Notes under the pieces: generated by a model
Told to the model about the DNA's origin: nothing
The model's input: the letters and a program-made list of their open reading frames with translations, nothing else
The model's database searches: none
Origin: RDYJ01 sp034931405
GTDB taxonomy: Bacteria; Cyanobacteriota; Cyanobacteriia; Cyanobacteriales; Nostocaceae
NCBI RefSeq assembly: GCF_034931405.1
Contig: NZ_JAYGHA010000018.1
Location: 56,371 to 120,370, forward strand
Direction: 5' to 3'
Length of the DNA stretch: 64,000 bases
In this document: piece by piece, positions 62,690 through 64,000 of the stretch
How positions within the stretch are numbered: the stretch's first letter is position 1
Layout of the letters: each line of letters begins with the position of its first letter
Position numbers and translations under genes: made by a program

Positions 62690-64000
62690 AAAAGACTTTT
62701 TATCATCCTGACTCCGGTTTGCAATTCCCTTGGCAAAGCCTTCAATTTGGGTTATTTGTTTTCCCAATTAATCCCTTTTTGGGGGCTGTAGCCATATCTT
62801 TAGCATCATTAATAACTTGGGCAAAAAAATACCGCACAATTAGCCGCAAACCCCTGCATCAAGGATTGGCAATTTTAAGTTTTTTGTTGTTGATAACTAC
62901 CGGGTTTGCTATTCATAAACTAGAGGCTTTTCTGGGTTTATTCAACTTATTTCCTTATTTTTTCGTATTTGCCGGATTAACGTCCTTAATTCAAACACCT
63001 GCCCAATTAAGGCAAATTGCTTGGATTATGGTATGTGGTTCTTTACCTGTAGTAATTATCGGTTTTGGGCAATTATTTCTGGGTTGGAATTTTAAATTAC
63101 AATTCTTGTGGGTGTTGATAGATTGGAACATTGCTCCTGGAGGAGAACCACCAGGACGTATGGCTTCTGTATTCATGCACGCAAATACTTTAGCCGCTTA
63201 TTTGGTGACAGTTTTTATTTTGGGTTTGGGTTTATGGCTAGAAAATTATCAACAACTTCAACAAAAAATTAAACTCAAAAATTCTTCTTCAAAACTTTCC
63301 TACCGTCCAATTATCTTTTTAACAATAGCGGTTTTTGCTAACTTCATTGCTTTGATTTTAACCAACTCCCGCAATGGTTGGGTAATATCTCTTATCACTT
63401 GTTTAGCCTATGCTATTTATCAAGGTTGGCGGCTAATTGTGGCAGTTTTTATGAGTATTGCCACTAGCATTATTTTAGCTGCTTTTGCACCAGGAGCGAT
63501 CGCTCAATTTTTCCGTCGCTTCGTTCCCTATTTTATCTGGGCGCGGTTAAATGATGATATGTATCCCGATAGACCAGTGGCATTAATGCGAAAAACCCAG
63601 TGGGAATTTGCCTGGAATTTAACTCAACAACATCCCTTTACTGGTTGGGGTTTACGCAGTTTTAGCGGACTCTACAAAGCTAAAATGGAAACTGACTTAG
63701 GTCATCCCCACAACTTGTTTTTAATGCTATCTGCGGAAACAGGTTTAGTTACCACTTTGTTATTTTGTGGTTTACTCGCCGGGATTATAATTACCGCCAG
63801 TCAACTTCTATGGAAATCAAAATCTTTAGAACCAGAAAACAGAATCATCTTTTTTAGTTATCTACTGGCTTTTATCGGTTGGATACTTTTTAATACTGTT
63901 GATGTTACTACTTTTGATATTCGGTTAAGTACATTATTTTGGGTGTTTTTAGCTGCTTTGTGTGGCGTAATCTATCAATATAAATCAAGTAGTCATCAGT
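62686..64000 (+). CDS. O-antigen ligase/polymerase family membrane protein, truncated by the window
   Basis: Begins at TTG 62686 (LKKTFYHPDSGLQFPWQSLQ), overlapping the YaaW stop by four bases. About 438 codons with ten or more membrane spans. The Wzy_C/O-antigen ligase signature is visible: LTNSRNGWVISLI, then a periplasmic loop with HPFTGWGLRSF and DLGHPHNLFLMLSAETGL. Likely ligates or polymerises a surface polysaccharide. The C-terminus is outside the window. Confidence 0.8.
   Translation, partial: MKKTFYHPDSGLQFPWQSLQFGLFVFPINPFLGAVAISLASLITWAKKYRTISRKPLHQGLAILSFLLLITTGFAIHKLEAFLGLFNLFPYFFVFAGLTSLIQTPAQLRQIAWIMVCGSLPVVIIGFGQLFLGWNFKLQFLWVLIDWNIAPGGEPPGRMASVFMHANTLAAYLVTVFILGLGLWLENYQQLQQKIKLKNSSSKLSYRPIIFLTIAVFANFIALILTNSRNGWVISLITCLAYAIYQGWRLIVAVFMSIATSIILAAFAPGAIAQFFRRFVPYFIWARLNDDMYPDRPVALMRKTQWEFAWNLTQQHPFTGWGLRSFSGLYKAKMETDLGHPHNLFLMLSAETGLVTTLLFCGLLAGIIITASQLLWKSKSLEPENRIIFFSYLLAFIGWILFNTVDVTTFDIRLSTLFWVFLAALCGVIYQYKSSSHQ

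Overview
This window looks like a low-GC, draft-assembled chromosome segment from a filamentous, probably heterocyst-forming cyanobacterium of the Nostocales (Anabaena/Dolichospermum/Nostoc-like). The basis is the photosystem II gene psbU, many HIP1 octamers (GCGATCGC), heptamer STRR-type tandem repeats (TTTTGAC, GGGATTG and similar), an XisI-family protein, and several cyanobacteria-only families (DUF3120, PDZ-radical SAM-DUF512, SLH-DUF3370, DUF4336). Two runs of N (6829-6959 and 16037-16132) fall in repeat-rich DNA. The species assignment is inference.

Layout. 1-8.9 kb is core metabolism and envelope: nadB (3' part missing), psbU, a DUF3120 membrane protein, uppP, a PDZ/radical SAM protein and a GHL10-type glycosyl hydrolase broken by an N gap. 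8.9-14.8 kb is a two-gene signalling operon: a CBS-PAS(8)-GAF histidine kinase followed directly by a receiver-EAL protein predicted to degrade c-di-GMP. 14.9-19.7 kb holds a cupin protein, ung, a HEAT-repeat protein, a GNAT acetyltransferase, small membrane proteins and an AmpG-like transporter. Simple repeats have rewritten the ends of ung, the GNAT gene and a small membrane-protein gene.

19.7-35.1 kb is the most interesting region: a DNA phosphorothioation (Dnd) island. dndC, dndD and dndE lie on the minus strand and dndB is divergent. Nearby are an HNH endonuclease whose N-terminal domain resembles the sulfur-binding domain of phosphorothioate-dependent nucleases, a Dnd-associated protein 4, a second DndD/Rad50-like ATPase with a 70-aa partner, and a DEAD/DEAH-type restriction helicase. 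The dndC-dndB promoter region carries two near-identical palindromes; one ends three bases before the dndB start codon. Recognisable DndFGH genes are absent, so the interference arm appears to be of a different type. dndA is also absent, so a cysteine desulfurase elsewhere would be needed.

35.2-47.5 kb is mostly housekeeping: lexA, argF, tRNA-Thr(TGT), an aldo/keto reductase, a nucleotidyltransferase, a Uma2 protein, a DUF4336 protein, mltA and typA. 47.5-55 kb is a toxin-antitoxin accumulation zone. It has DUF433/DUF5615, UPF0175/DUF3368, a PIN toxin whose antitoxin has an in-frame stop, an antitoxin-XisI fusion, two further broken antitoxin genes, a duplicated two-gene cassette, a DUF559 nuclease gene bracketed by two copies of a palindromic repeat, and hicAB. 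The hicAB block is bracketed by a true acnB tail and a degenerate copy of that tail. 55-64 kb returns to acnB, a methyltransferase, a flavin oxidoreductase, a YaaW-family protein and the start of an O-antigen-ligase-type membrane protein that runs off the window. All functional names come from motif recognition by eye; no database search was run.
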